From: Paenibacillus sp. AN1007
GTDB taxonomy: Bacteria > Bacillota > Bacilli > Paenibacillales > Paenibacillaceae
NCBI RefSeq assembly: GCF_040702995.1
Contig: NZ_CP159992.1
Span: 1,141,501-1,205,500 of the forward strand
Direction of reading: 5' to 3'
DNA: 64,000 nt
Shown here: one piece after another, positions 8,918 through 17,102 of the stretch
Layout: every line of letters begins with the position of its first letter
How positions within the stretch are numbered: the stretch's first letter is position 1
The notes under the pieces: generated by a model
What the model saw: the letters and a program-made list of their open reading frames with translations, nothing else
Databases searched by the model: none
What the model was told of the DNA's origin: nothing
Translations under genes and position numbers: made by a program

Positions 8918-9567
8918 TCCCAATTCGGTACCGTGAAGTCTTACCGCCCTATTGGTATGAAAACGAAGTAGCAGGCTGGCACTTTGGCGTAATGGAAGAA
9001 GAGATCGATCTGCGTGAGAAAAAGATGGATGAATTAGTGGATCAGTTTCTGCTTCAGCGGGCAACTTGGGGGCTTGGCCTTTGGGAATGGATTTACTTCC
9101 GTACAGAACAGGTAGGATCGTTGGCTAACCGACGCGAAGCTATTCGACGAAAAAGGTTGGCCAAGAAGCCGTTCAAGCTGCCAATCCTTCGACAAATCGG
9201 ATCCCAGTATGGAAAGCTCCTGCAGGTGACAGAAGAGTTTCTGGCCAAAGAGATTCATTTTGAGTACGACAGCAGCTCCCCTATCAACGTGGAGGGGCTA
9301 TTTACTGATTTTGAGTACATTCGGCCCGTTCATATTAACCGGGCAATGCCAGTGACCAAGACATCAACCCCGGCTATTACGCTGGGTGGCAAAGGGTGTG
9401 CTTTCTCTTTAGATTTTCCGATCTGCGGGTTAGAAATGCCGCAGGAGTTGGGGACAAGTGGTGTACTGGCTATTGAGAACATTACAGTGGGTTCAACAAC
9501 GTCTTACGCCCGAATCGATAGCCCGATTACTGGGTTTGAAATACCAATGCAAGGAGGGACAGCGTAA
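8914..9567 (+). CDS. Tail/baseplate protein (XkdU-like, DUF2313/YmfQ)
   Basis: A 217-residue protein. The N-terminal ~110 residues match the XkdU/YmfQ family ('LPPYWYENEVAGW' and 'RREAIRRKRLAKKPFKLPILRQIG'), small wedge components that connect fibres to the baseplate. The C-terminal ~80 residues are Gly/Thr/Ser-rich and beta-like, different from the short end of XkdU, and may contact the following fibre proteins. The ATGA overlap with the J-like gene and the one-base overlap with the next gene (TAATG) indicate coupling. Confidence 0.75.
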   Translation: MIPIRYREVLPPYWYENEVAGWHFGVMEEEIDLREKKMDELVDQFLLQRATWGLGLWEWIYFRTEQVGSLANRREAIRRKRLAKKPFKLPILRQIGSQYGKLLQVTEEFLAKEIHFEYDSSSPINVEGLFTDFEYIRPVHINRAMPVTKTSTPAITLGGKGCAFSLDFPICGLEMPQELGTSGVLAIENITVGSTTSYARIDSPITGFEIPMQGGTA

Positions 9568-9887
9568 TGGCAGAAGTAATACAGCCTTTGATGCTTGATT
9601 ATGCCGTAACGGATGCAGATTCTCATTTTGATCATGCTCTGGTAAACGTTGGCGGGGAGTTGGTGAAATACCCAATCCATAATACGGTCATATCCGGGCG
9701 TACAATCCGCAAATACATTTTTCTAAATGATACCGAGGTAGTGGGCAAGCAAATCCTTGGTGCATCTCTTATGGATAATCAAGGCCGGACATTGGCTAAC
9801 CAGCCTCTGAATGTTATTAAAAATGATCGGGGTTTCCTGATAGGGTTTGAATTTACGATCAAGTTGGAGGTGAAAGCAGTTGTATAA
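9567..9887 (+). CDS. Tail protein of unknown function, between XkdU-like and fibre genes
   Basis: A 106-residue protein starting at an ATG fused to the previous stop, with AAGGAGGGACAG upstream. It is beta-rich ('HALVNVGGELVKYPI', 'IRKYIFLNDTEVVGKQIL') with no catalytic motif. Its 3' end overlaps the fibre gene by 8 nt. The position suggests a short fibre connector or collar; no specific family was recognised. Confidence 0.55.
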   Translation: MAEVIQPLMLDYAVTDADSHFDHALVNVGGELVKYPIHNTVISGRTIRKYIFLNDTEVVGKQILGASLMDNQGRTLANQPLNVIKNDRGFLIGFEFTIKLEVKAVV

Positions 9888-12324
9888 CAAACAGGAATGG
9901 AAAGATGAGATCCCCGACCTGACCAAACCAATTTTGGACCCTTCCACCGGGAAACAGAAGACTGATCCACAAACGGGGCGACCGCTATTCGAACTTGTAC
10001 AGGAAGGGACTCGAATCACATCAACCCGTCTAAACACAATTGAAGACGGCATCGATGCAGCTCACACCTTGGTCGAACTGTTAGCGAAAGAAATAGCAGG
10101 AAACTTTGTTGCTGTAGTTGATGGATTGATGGGGTTAGCGTGCACTGCTACAGGACTAAAAGTGACATGGACAGCCGGGGTAGCTTACGTAGGCGGGCGA
10201 AGATATGAGGTTACCGCTGGAGAAATGTCACTGAATCCAACCCAAGGACAATATCTATACGTGGATGTTGATGGAGTTGTCAAAAAGACCACATCACAAA
10301 CGACAGCCAAATCAGGTTTGTCGATTTTTTACGTGGCGACAGATACCGGTGGTGTTATTACTGCAGCTGACCAAAGGGTAAATGTTAATTTGGAAGAGAT
10401 CCTAAAAAAAATAGAAAACTTAGATTTACCAGATGCATCTCTTACAGTAAAAGGTAAGGTACAACTATCCAATAACATTGCAAGTCAAAGTCAGACAGTC
10501 GCGGCGACATCCAAGGCTGTAGATGATGCTCGGACATCTGCTATGTCTGCAAGTTTACCACGCACAGGAGGCTCTTTGACTGGTCCACTCCGTATAAGTA
10601 GCTGGGGGGAGGTCAGTGCTAGTACAGGTGGTTACGTGTTGTATGGTCATAACTGTTACCTGGACGCGTCAGGAGTCGTATACCGATATCGCAATACTCA
10701 TGAAACTATGGGCGCGCGCGGAATTGTATTTAGACTTGGCGCTGGACTAGAGGGAGCATGGATGTTTGATACCGGGCAAGTTGCGGTAACAGCGGGAGCC
10801 TCTTTTACACCGAGACTTAAGCGTATACTAAACACGGATGATTACAACGGCATCGTACAGGATTACATTCGACAGCCGGGGTACGCAAACACAACCGGAT
10901 CAGGGACTGCTTATGCAGTGACACTTAATCCAGTTCCAGCATCATTACTGGATGGGTTTGGGATTACAATCGTACCTCATGTTACGAATTCAGCAGGAGT
11001 CACACTTAATGTAAACGGTTTGGGAGATATACCACTTAAAAAGCAGGATGGGAGCGCGTATGCTGCAGGGGAGATGCTGGCTGGTAAACCTTACAGCTTT
11101 AGGTTTATTGAGAAAAGTTTTTTAGCAGATAGTGGTAGCAAGGAGGTGATAAATGGAACGACTGATTATGAAGTCATACTCAATGAAGATGTTAATAAAG
11201 GTGATTTTGTTCGTTTAGTGAATACAACCATATTTACTTTATCAGATAGACCCCCCGTGTCCACAATCTATAGTACACGCATTAAAGTTAGTACCGATGG
11301 GAAAACGCTAGTCGCAAGTAACGGATATAATGGAAGTGCTGGGCCTGTGTTCAATATAGGCGATAATGGAGAGTTGACACCATATACTGTCTCTCCAAAT
11401 TTCACAGGTGGTATTTCGGGTGCTGATGTCTGGGGTGATTATCTGGCTGCTTCTGTTAACTATGTACTCACTATATTTAAAAGAACTAATGGGGTGTATA
11501 CGAAGATAACTGGTCCAGACGTACCACCTCCATCGATGCAATCTATCTCGAATTTTACTCCTGATGGAAAATATCTCATTGTTACACTGGACTCGGATAC
11601 TAGTCCAAACTGGTGCATGTACAAACGCAATGGGGATACATTTACAAAGATGCCTAATGTCAATATTGGTAGACCTGGCGGTACTAAGATGTCACCAAAT
11701 GGGGGATTTCTAGGAGCACGATTGAATGGTACAAAGACGGTTGGGCTGGTTAAGATTGGTCAAGACACACTCATCCCTATATCACAATACGAACTTGATA
11801 GTACGCTGAATGTCAATCATTTGGAATTCACAGCTGACTCCAATAATATTATTGGAGCGACTAATGGAAAACCTATAGTCCTTTCTATTAAAGCAGATGG
11901 ATCATTAGTTCGTAAGGACATAAATGATACCATGGGAGGCTGGACTGCAAATATGGGATATACTCTGGCTGCAAGCCCAGATGGAAAGTTGGCTGTTGCG
12001 AGTAAACGTTTTAAGCCCAATAGTGTAATCGGTGTTATAGGCATAGAAAATGATTCCTTCAGTATTTACCCTGATGCACCAATATCTCTGAATCTGGAAA
12101 TCACTTATGTGGCATACAGCCCAGATAGCAAATATATATACATTGTAACTGAGGCAAATAGCGCAGATATCAAGATTCATCAGTTGCGTGCTGAAAAGAA
12201 AGTTATCGCTACAAAAGTAAATGGTGTTAACGATCTGAACGGGAATGCTGATGTTTTGGGTATTGGCTATGCTAAAGCCGCTGGTAAGAAAGGTAGTTTG
12301 GTTTCAATTACGAGAATATTTTAA
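9880..12324 (+). CDS. Tail fibre protein with C-terminal beta-propeller-like domain
   Basis: An 814-residue fibre. It starts at TTG 9880 with GGAGG 9 nt upstream. Residues 1-160 form a baseplate-attachment region; about 185-225 carry 'TVKGKVQLSNN' and 'AATSKAVDDAR', the familiar phage fibre hinge repeat; about 225-420 are Gly-rich shaft. From about residue 430 to the end come repeated blades containing 'SPDGK', 'TPDGK' and 'SPDSK' motifs, as in WD40/YVTN-type propellers, a likely receptor-binding head. The DNA becomes more AT-rich at that border, and a full Shine-Dalgarno sequence lies there (11140-11150), suggesting the domain was added by recombination. Confidence 0.75.
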   Translation: MYNKQEWKDEIPDLTKPILDPSTGKQKTDPQTGRPLFELVQEGTRITSTRLNTIEDGIDAAHTLVELLAKEIAGNFVAVVDGLMGLACTATGLKVTWTAGVAYVGGRRYEVTAGEMSLNPTQGQYLYVDVDGVVKKTTSQTTAKSGLSIFYVATDTGGVITAADQRVNVNLEEILKKIENLDLPDASLTVKGKVQLSNNIASQSQTVAATSKAVDDARTSAMSASLPRTGGSLTGPLRISSWGEVSASTGGYVLYGHNCYLDASGVVYRYRNTHETMGARGIVFRLGAGLEGAWMFDTGQVAVTAGASFTPRLKRILNTDDYNGIVQDYIRQPGYANTTGSGTAYAVTLNPVPASLLDGFGITIVPHVTNSAGVTLNVNGLGDIPLKKQDGSAYAAGEMLAGKPYSFRFIEKSFLADSGSKEVINGTTDYEVILNEDVNKGDFVRLVNTTIFTLSDRPPVSTIYSTRIKVSTDGKTLVASNGYNGSAGPVFNIGDNGELTPYTVSPNFTGGISGADVWGDYLAASVNYVLTIFKRTNGVYTKITGPDVPPPSMQSISNFTPDGKYLIVTLDSDTSPNWCMYKRNGDTFTKMPNVNIGRPGGTKMSPNGGFLGARLNGTKTVGLVKIGQDTLIPISQYELDSTLNVNHLEFTADSNNIIGATNGKPIVLSIKADGSLVRKDINDTMGGWTANMGYTLAASPDGKLAVASKRFKPNSVIGVIGIENDSFSIYPDAPISLNLEITYVAYSPDSKYIYIVTEANSADIKIHQLRAEKKVIATKVNGVNDLNGNADVLGIGYAKAAGKKGSLVSITRIF

Positions 12325-12336
12325 AGGAGGACTAAA

Positions 12337-12699
12337 ATGTATCAGACATACTATATTAAACGTGATAAAGCAGGATATGTACGAGACGTTATCACTTATG
12401 AACATGAAGGATTTGAAAGAATTGAATACGATGATATGCTGCCAATTGGAATTATGAGTGGATGCTTTAAATGGATTAATGCTGAATTTGTCTTCGATAA
12501 GGCTCGAAAAGAAGAATTGGATGTTATTACACAAAGCACCGACGTATTGGAATTAAAAAATCGATTAGACGAAGCTGAAAACACAGTAAAATCAGTCGCA
12601 CAAGAAAATGCAGCATTACGAATGAGTGATTTGGATAACAAAGAAGCGATAGCCGGATTAATTGAATTGGTGCTTGCTGGAGGTGCTACGAATGGATAA
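12337..12699 (+). CDS. Small tail-associated protein with coiled coil
   Basis: A 120-residue protein directly after the fibre gene, with the site AAAGGAGG 8 nt before the ATG. The N-terminal half is Tyr/Phe-rich ('YQTYYIKRDKAGYVRDVI'). The C-terminal half, from about residue 55, forms a heptad-rich helix ('ELKNRLDEAENTVKSVAQEN'). Similar short proteins follow fibre genes in Bacillales prophages and may serve as fibre chaperones or tail-tip parts; that role is inferred from position only. Confidence 0.6.
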   Translation: MYQTYYIKRDKAGYVRDVITYEHEGFERIEYDDMLPIGIMSGCFKWINAEFVFDKARKEELDVITQSTDVLELKNRLDEAENTVKSVAQENAALRMSDLDNKEAIAGLIELVLAGGATNG

Positions 12700-12823
12700 A
12701 ACGGTGGTTGCTAAAATTTATCGGGACCTAGTGAAAGCGAATCGGCGAGATGAATCGAGCATTCCTGAAGAATTCAGAACTGAATATGAGCGTTTAAAGA
12801 AAGAGAATGCCGATGCTAAGTAA
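12692..12823 (+). CDS. XkdX-like small phage peptide
   Basis: A 43-residue peptide (starts MDKTVVAKIYRDLV, ends ENADAK) overlapping the previous gene by 8 nt. Short peptides with the pattern 'VAKIY.DLV....' and an acidic middle are typical of the XkdX/CD1375 group found between fibre and lysis genes of PBSX-type prophages. Ribosome site GGAGGTG lies 8 nt upstream. Function unknown. Confidence 0.65.
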   Translation: MDKTVVAKIYRDLVKANRRDESSIPEEFRTEYERLKKENADAK

Positions 12824-12884
12824 ACCTATAGCTCGGCTGTTTTTATTTCTAAGTCTATTATGTCTGAAAGGAGGCGAAAATCTT

Positions 12885-13016
12885 ATGACTGAAGCAATGA
12901 AAAGAAGTTTTGCAACAACGTATGTGTATCTGATTATGAATGGCCGTCGTGAATTGTCAGACGTTCCTGCAAGTTTTGTAGAGTATGTTAAGGCAGACCT
13001 TGGTATTACTGAGTAA
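12885..13016 (+). CDS. Second XkdX-like small phage peptide
   Basis: A 43-residue peptide (MTEAMKRSFATTYVYLIM...) beginning at ATG 12885 with AAAGGAGG (12867-12874) 10 nt upstream. A longer frame from 12807 lacks a good ribosome site and would overlap the first XkdX-like gene. The 'ATTYVYLIMNGRRELSDVP' core matches XkdX-like proteins. Two such peptides in tandem occur in several PBSX-type elements. Function unknown. Confidence 0.65.
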   Translation: MTEAMKRSFATTYVYLIMNGRRELSDVPASFVEYVKADLGITE

Positions 13017-13048
13017 GAAGCGTATCCAATTGCTGCGCTATTTTTTAT

Positions 13049-13075
13049 GCCCTCTGGAGTAGTCAGGGGGCTATT
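13049..13075 (+). terminator. Hairpin after the tail module
   Basis: Arms GCCCTCTG and CAGGGGGC (one G-T pair) around a short loop, followed only by TATTT. It separates the tail/fibre genes from the lysis genes and may act as a weak terminator or an RNA-processing hairpin. Confidence 0.5.
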
Positions 13076-13107
13076 TCACATACTTAATATAGATCGGGGA
13101 TAGTAAG

Positions 13108-13536
13108 TTGGAAAACGTGGGGAAATGGTCTTTGGCCGTAGGCAGCTGGATGCTGTCTTATTTTTTTGGGGGTTGGTCTGGGGTGTTGGGAGTATTGCTT
13201 GTATTCGTGGTGCTGGATTACCTGACTGGTGTTGCTGCTAGTTGGATGTCAGGGGAACTCAAAAGCAAAATCGGCCTTATCGGGATTGCCCGTAAGGTCT
13301 TTATTTTTGCCATGGTAGCGGTTGGTCACTTGGTGGATGGTATTCTGGGCGATGGCCATCTGTTCCGGGATACGGTGGCGTTTTTCTATATCGCGAATGA
13401 GCTGCTGTCCATTACTGAAAACGGTGGAAAGATGGGCGCGCCGATCCCGGCCGTGATCAGACAAGCTATTGAAGTGTTAAAGGGCAAGGGCGGCAACGCT
13501 AACGATAAAGGAGCTGGTAGCGATGCAGGCGCGTAA
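13108..13536 (+). CDS. Phage holin (toxin-secretion/phage lysis holin family)
   Basis: A 142-residue membrane protein with about three hydrophobic segments: near residues 8-24, 26-45 ('GVLGVLLVFVVLDYLTGVAASW') and 60-80. The 'LDYLTGVAASW..GELKSKIGLIGIARK' stretch is the hallmark of the Phage_holin_4/Cph1 family. Holins permeabilise the cytoplasmic membrane to release the endolysin. It starts at TTG 13108 with a weak GGGGAT site, consistent with low expression, and overlaps the endolysin gene by 14 nt. Confidence 0.85.
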   Translation: MENVGKWSLAVGSWMLSYFFGGWSGVLGVLLVFVVLDYLTGVAASWMSGELKSKIGLIGIARKVFIFAMVAVGHLVDGILGDGHLFRDTVAFFYIANELLSITENGGKMGAPIPAVIRQAIEVLKGKGGNANDKGAGSDAGA

Positions 13537-14443
13537 AGCGGGAAATGCACAGGGGATCGATGTATCCCATCATAACGGCAACGTTGATTTTAAGAAGGTG
13601 GCGGCTGACGGGATCTCCTTCGTATTTATCAAGGCCACACAAGGCAAGTCCTTCCGTTCGTCCAAGTTCCTGCAATTTGTCCGAGATGCAAAGGCGGCAG
13701 GCTTGCTGGTGGGGGCATACCATTACGTGGATGACTCTGCTGGTAGCGTTGATACGGCGAAGGGGGAAGCGCAGAATTTCTACAGAGCCATTCAGGATGC
13801 TGGTGGAATTGGTGTATTTGATCTTCCGCCAGTTATGGATTACGAGTCTAACAAAAACGGGTACAGCAAATCAGTGATTACGTCAGTGGCCAAAACGTTC
13901 CTTGAAGAGATCCACAAGCTGACTGGAGTTAAACCGCTGGTATATACATATCCGGCGTTTATCAGCAATTTCAGTGGTCTGTCCTCTTATCCGCTGTGGA
14001 TTGCACGTTACAGCACGCAAACGCCTGCTGATGCATCTGGTTGGACACGATGGGACTTTTGGCAATACAGCGATGGTGCTGCAGGTGGATACTTGCCCCG
14101 TGGAAACCGTAAGGTTGACGGAATCAGTGGTGCGGTTGATTTGAACGAATTTGACGGGACGGTTGCAGAGCTGAGAGCCAGATACAGCAAAACAGGGAAG
14201 GAGGAAAAGCCAGTGACGCAGGAACGTGATATCAACGTGCCGAGCAAGTGGGCTGCAGCATCGTGGGAGGAAATGACGAAGAATGGATATTACGATGGTA
14301 CACGTCCTGGCGCAATGATCACCCGTGAAGAGTCTGCAGCAGTGATGAACCGGCTCAGGAAAAATTTCCTGAAGTTGATTGCAGTGGTTAAAGGTGATGT
14401 GGTGAATCTCGATGAGCAGTTACAAAAAATTGAAAAATCATAA
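13523..14443 (+). CDS. Endolysin, GH25 lysozyme (N-acetylmuramidase)
   Basis: A 306-residue endolysin. Residues about 8-215 form a GH25 muramidase domain: 'GIDVSHHNG' with Asp13, 'FVFIKATQG', 'GAYHYVDD', and the catalytic 'VMDYES' with Asp106 and Glu108. It cleaves N-acetylmuramic acid links in peptidoglycan. The C-terminal ~80 residues ('KWAAASWEEMTKNGYYDGTRPGAMITREE...') resemble the half-SLH-like/wall-binding end of Bacillales phage lysins. No signal peptide, so export depends on the holin just upstream. AAGGAGCTGG precedes the ATG. Confidence 0.9.
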   Translation: MQARKAGNAQGIDVSHHNGNVDFKKVAADGISFVFIKATQGKSFRSSKFLQFVRDAKAAGLLVGAYHYVDDSAGSVDTAKGEAQNFYRAIQDAGGIGVFDLPPVMDYESNKNGYSKSVITSVAKTFLEEIHKLTGVKPLVYTYPAFISNFSGLSSYPLWIARYSTQTPADASGWTRWDFWQYSDGAAGGYLPRGNRKVDGISGAVDLNEFDGTVAELRARYSKTGKEEKPVTQERDINVPSKWAAASWEEMTKNGYYDGTRPGAMITREESAAVMNRLRKNFLKLIAVVKGDVVNLDEQLQKIEKS

Positions 14444-14517
14444 GTTTACAATCGGTTGATTTTGAATTATGCTTAAATTATAAGGACTGGAAGTACGGAA
14501 AATGATATCTAGAAATG

Positions 14518-14547
14518 ACTCCGCTGGTACTTGGCGGAGTTATTTTT
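14518..14547 (+). terminator. Intrinsic terminator after lysis genes
   Basis: Perfect arms ACTCCGC and GCGGAGT with a 9-nt loop, followed by TATTTTTA. It closes the late operon; the genes that follow are cargo. Confidence 0.8.
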
Positions 14548-14593
14548 ATGAGGTTGGTGCAACACAATTAATGAGTATGCGGGGTGTGAGTAG

Positions 14594-15169
14594 ATGAAGA
14601 CCAGAGATGTAGATATTCGAGCATCGCTCCATCTTATGTTGAATAAGGAGCACGAGAATGAACCAGATACATTAATTCTTAACGAGCTTTCACTTTGTCA
14701 GGGCGATGCAAGAATTGATGTGGCAGTTGTCAATGGAGCCATTAATGGTTATGAAATCAAAAGTGAGAGTGACACTCTAGCAAGATTACCAATACAATCG
14801 GAGTTTTACAATAAAGTTTTCGATAAGGTAACAATTTTGTCGGCTTCTAAGTATATTGAAGGTATTAATGAAATAGTTCCTGAATGGTGGGGGATTACTC
14901 AAGCTGAGAAAGAGGAAGATGGCGTTGTGCATTTCTTTGTGGTAAGAGAGCCTCAACAAAACGAAAATGTAGATTCGCTTTCCTTAGCTCAATTGCTTTG
15001 GAGGGATGAGGCAATTACAATCTTAAAAGAAAGAGGCTTACATAAAGGATTATTAAGTAAGCCTCGAACAGTATTGTGGAGCGCACTTGCAGAGATGATA
15101 CCAGTTAAGGAGTTACAGGATGAAGTGAGGAAGACGTTGAAGGCGAGATCCAATTGGAGAGTTCAGTAA
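14594..15169 (+). CDS. sce7726-family protein, PD-(D/E)XK nuclease-like
   Basis: A 191-residue protein resembling the sce7726 family. A nuclease-like core is visible: Glu31 ('NELSLCQGDARIDVAVV'), Asp42 and Glu54-Ile-Lys56 in 'GYEIKSESD', spaced as in the PD-(D/E)XK fold. The C-terminal half is helical and Arg/Lys-rich. The family is not well characterised biochemically and is often found beside sce7725/Beta-like genes. Here its 3' end overlaps by 65 nt the 3' end of a Beta-family gene on the other strand. The location after the lysis terminator is a standard place for lysogen-expressed cargo such as anti-phage genes; that function is inferred. Confidence 0.7.
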   Translation: MKTRDVDIRASLHLMLNKEHENEPDTLILNELSLCQGDARIDVAVVNGAINGYEIKSESDTLARLPIQSEFYNKVFDKVTILSASKYIEGINEIVPEWWGITQAEKEEDGVVHFFVVREPQQNENVDSLSLAQLLWRDEAITILKERGLHKGLLSKPRTVLWSALAEMIPVKELQDEVRKTLKARSNWRVQ

Positions 15170-16217
15170 TAACAAGGGTTAAATGATGATTGGTTCCTGC
15201 TTTGCGCCAAGAGGTTGCATTGCCGGGACCATCGTTATTATTGGCGACTTCATTAATATAGTAATCCCCCGCACTAAAACCTGCACCATAATACTCATGA
15301 TGTGCTACAACCTGCTGGGCAATTTGAAAGTATTGTGCCCCACCGAATCTTTTTATCACTCTTCCTTTAAAAATGATGTATTTATCATCAGCTGTATAAC
15401 GGATATTAGCGCTCATATTTATAAAGCGTGGATCTGCCTCAAAAGGTGCTGGATTAGAAATTCCATAATCCCCGAAATTGAGTGATCTTTTCAATGAATG
15501 AGTAGTAACAACATCTTTCCAAATTAACCATTCACTTCTTTCTATCTCACCAATAGAATTTGAATCTATTGATCCAAGATCCGCTGGAAAAGACGTACCA
15601 GTTAAAGTTAGGCTTCTCCAGTCATGCAAATACGGGATAGTGTCTAGTACACCTTTTAGGAAAATTGAAGTTCTATTTTTATTCTCAGTAGATGCGTATT
15701 CGTAATCGATAACTAAATCAACTTCATTAGGTGAAATATTTTGTTGTTGTAGCAACTGATTAATGTGGTGCTGCAGATTGTTAAAATGAGCTTCCTTTAA
15801 TCTGATACATACACCGTTCTGATCTGTTTGGTTTGCCTTCATAACTTCTAGCTGATAAGCTGAATCGCGATTTGGATCAGTAACTGGGATGAGATTAATT
15901 CCTCTGTTACGACCCTCTTGAAGAACATAGGACAGGGGATGAGAGCCATCCTGCATTCTTTCACTCGGATCGATGTAAATGAGATCAATAAAAACAGGTT
16001 CGGTAATCCCCCACGAGTTGTACAGACTTTCACCAGTTTTCGACAGATGTTCATCAATTGTTTTTTTAGGACAATCATTTTCATAATCCCAATCAATTTG
16101 CGGGATCTCGATTAATGGTGTCATAGATTGCTTTGTTGGAATTTGTAGACCCTCTACAGCTTTTTGCTCTCCTTGTTTCCACTTTAAAACAGGTACATAC
16201 TTTAATTCTGTTGTCAT
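15105..16217 (-). CDS. Beta family protein (phage T4 Beta protein-like)
   Basis: A 370-residue protein of the Beta_protein family: opening 'YVPVLKWKQGEQKAVEGL' and 'TPLIEIPQIDWD', then 'VFIDLIYIDPSER', 'LIPVTDPNRD', 'VCIRLKEAHF' and 'DLVIDYEYAS', as in TIM-barrel-like members. The start at 16217 is chosen because GGAGG lies 8 nt upstream; the upstream in-frame ATG at 16244 lacks one. No catalytic function is established for the family. It converges on the sce7726-like gene with overlapping ends, so the two mRNAs are antisense over 65 nt. Confidence 0.75.
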   Translation of the reverse strand: MTTELKYVPVLKWKQGEQKAVEGLQIPTKQSMTPLIEIPQIDWDYENDCPKKTIDEHLSKTGESLYNSWGITEPVFIDLIYIDPSERMQDGSHPLSYVLQEGRNRGINLIPVTDPNRDSAYQLEVMKANQTDQNGVCIRLKEAHFNNLQHHINQLLQQQNISPNEVDLVIDYEYASTENKNRTSIFLKGVLDTIPYLHDWRSLTLTGTSFPADLGSIDSNSIGEIERSEWLIWKDVVTTHSLKRSLNFGDYGISNPAPFEADPRFINMSANIRYTADDKYIIFKGRVIKRFGGAQYFQIAQQVVAHHEYYGAGFSAGDYYINEVANNNDGPGNATSWRKAGTNHHLTLVITELSNWISPSTSSSLHPVTP

Positions 16218-16643
16218 AATCTGTGCCTCCGCGACTTTCTTCATCGGCTGAAGGATTCACTAAATTCATCTAGTTGGGAATAGTATACATCAAAAGTCCT
16301 GTAAAAGTGGGTAAATATGATTATTTTTTGCAATGTGTTACATATTAAGTTTATGAAATCGAATTACTTATCGAATTAAGTTGTCTTGATCTGATAATCA
16401 TGATATATTTTAATTTTAGGAAAATAGTGGTTATATACACTTGAATCTGAGAGTATTGGTAAAAATCATCTCACTGAGAATAGCGCTGGTGAAGTGCTTT
16501 TTTTGAAAAAAATGATGAAACTTATGATCCTATATTTTCAGAATTCGCTTACCTATGTTCATTTTTAATCGTATAGAGTAAAATAAAGCTACAGATTGTA
16601 AAAGCAAGTCCTCCAGCCGATGGAGCATACATATGGTGATTTT
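16218..16643. other. Gene-free interval with orphan promoter and terminator
   Basis: This interval holds the upstream region of the Beta-family gene and an isolated + strand promoter/terminator pair described separately. No convincing protein gene was seen. It is AT-rich like the cargo around it. Confidence 0.5.
16416..16504 (+). ncRNA. Candidate small RNA in prophage cargo region
   Basis: TTGTCT (16381-16386) and TATATT (16404-16409), separated by 17 nt, make a plausible sigma-A promoter. About 75 nt downstream lies a compact hairpin, AGCGCT/AGTGCT with loop GGTGA (16482-16498), followed by a T run to 16504. Between them there is no open reading frame of note, but TGAGA/TCTCA can form another stem. 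The predicted transcript is about 85-90 nt. Nothing links it to a known RNA family. Confidence 0.35.
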
Positions 16644-17102
16644 ATGACTCAAGAACAAGTTAATGCAGTATCTTTTGTAGTTATATCTGAAGATGTAGGA
16701 AGAACTACGTATGGCGGGGCAATGATACTCAAACCTATAGTTAAAATTGAAACGGAGGTATTACCTTATCATCTGAAGTATAGTGTTTCATTTGGTTATA
16801 TTCTTAGAAATAAAGAATTGCATACCGTAGAGATCGAGATATCAAACAAAGATGGTGATGTTGTCGATATTTCAGATATTACCAAAGTACAATTCAGCGA
16901 CACATCGCTTTACGATGATGAAGGGAATAGGCAAGACTTCTCATTAATTGGGGATGCTGGATTGACTAGCTCCCCTGGAATACATTTGCAGGAATATGGA
17001 AAGTTCTCGATAAAGATCAAGTTTAATGGTGAAGTACTAGGAGAAACGTTTTTTGTGGTCATGCCTACTGGCTCCTATAACGAGGGCGTAAATTATGAGT
17101 AA
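16644..17102 (+). CDS. Prophage cargo protein of unknown function
   Basis: About 152 residues from ATG 16644 (an earlier in-frame ATG at 16620 has no ribosome site; the chosen one has only GGTGAT). The protein is beta-rich and soluble: 'VNAVSFVVISEDV', 'SFGYILRNKELHTVEIEISNKDGDVV', 'KFSIKIKFNGEVLGETFFVV'. This looks like an Ig-like or C2-like sandwich. The 3' end overlaps the next gene by 8 nt, implying coupled translation with a coiled-coil membrane protein. Not recognised; a sensor or adaptor for that partner is possible. Confidence 0.55.
   Translation: MTQEQVNAVSFVVISEDVGRTTYGGAMILKPIVKIETEVLPYHLKYSVSFGYILRNKELHTVEIEISNKDGDVVDISDITKVQFSDTSLYDDEGNRQDFSLIGDAGLTSSPGIHLQEYGKFSIKIKFNGEVLGETFFVVMPTGSYNEGVNYE

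Noticed and set aside
12807..12884. N-terminal extension of the second XkdX-like peptide
   Set aside because: The hydrophobic extension overlaps the previous gene and lacks a ribosome site, while AAAGGAGG precedes ATG 12885.
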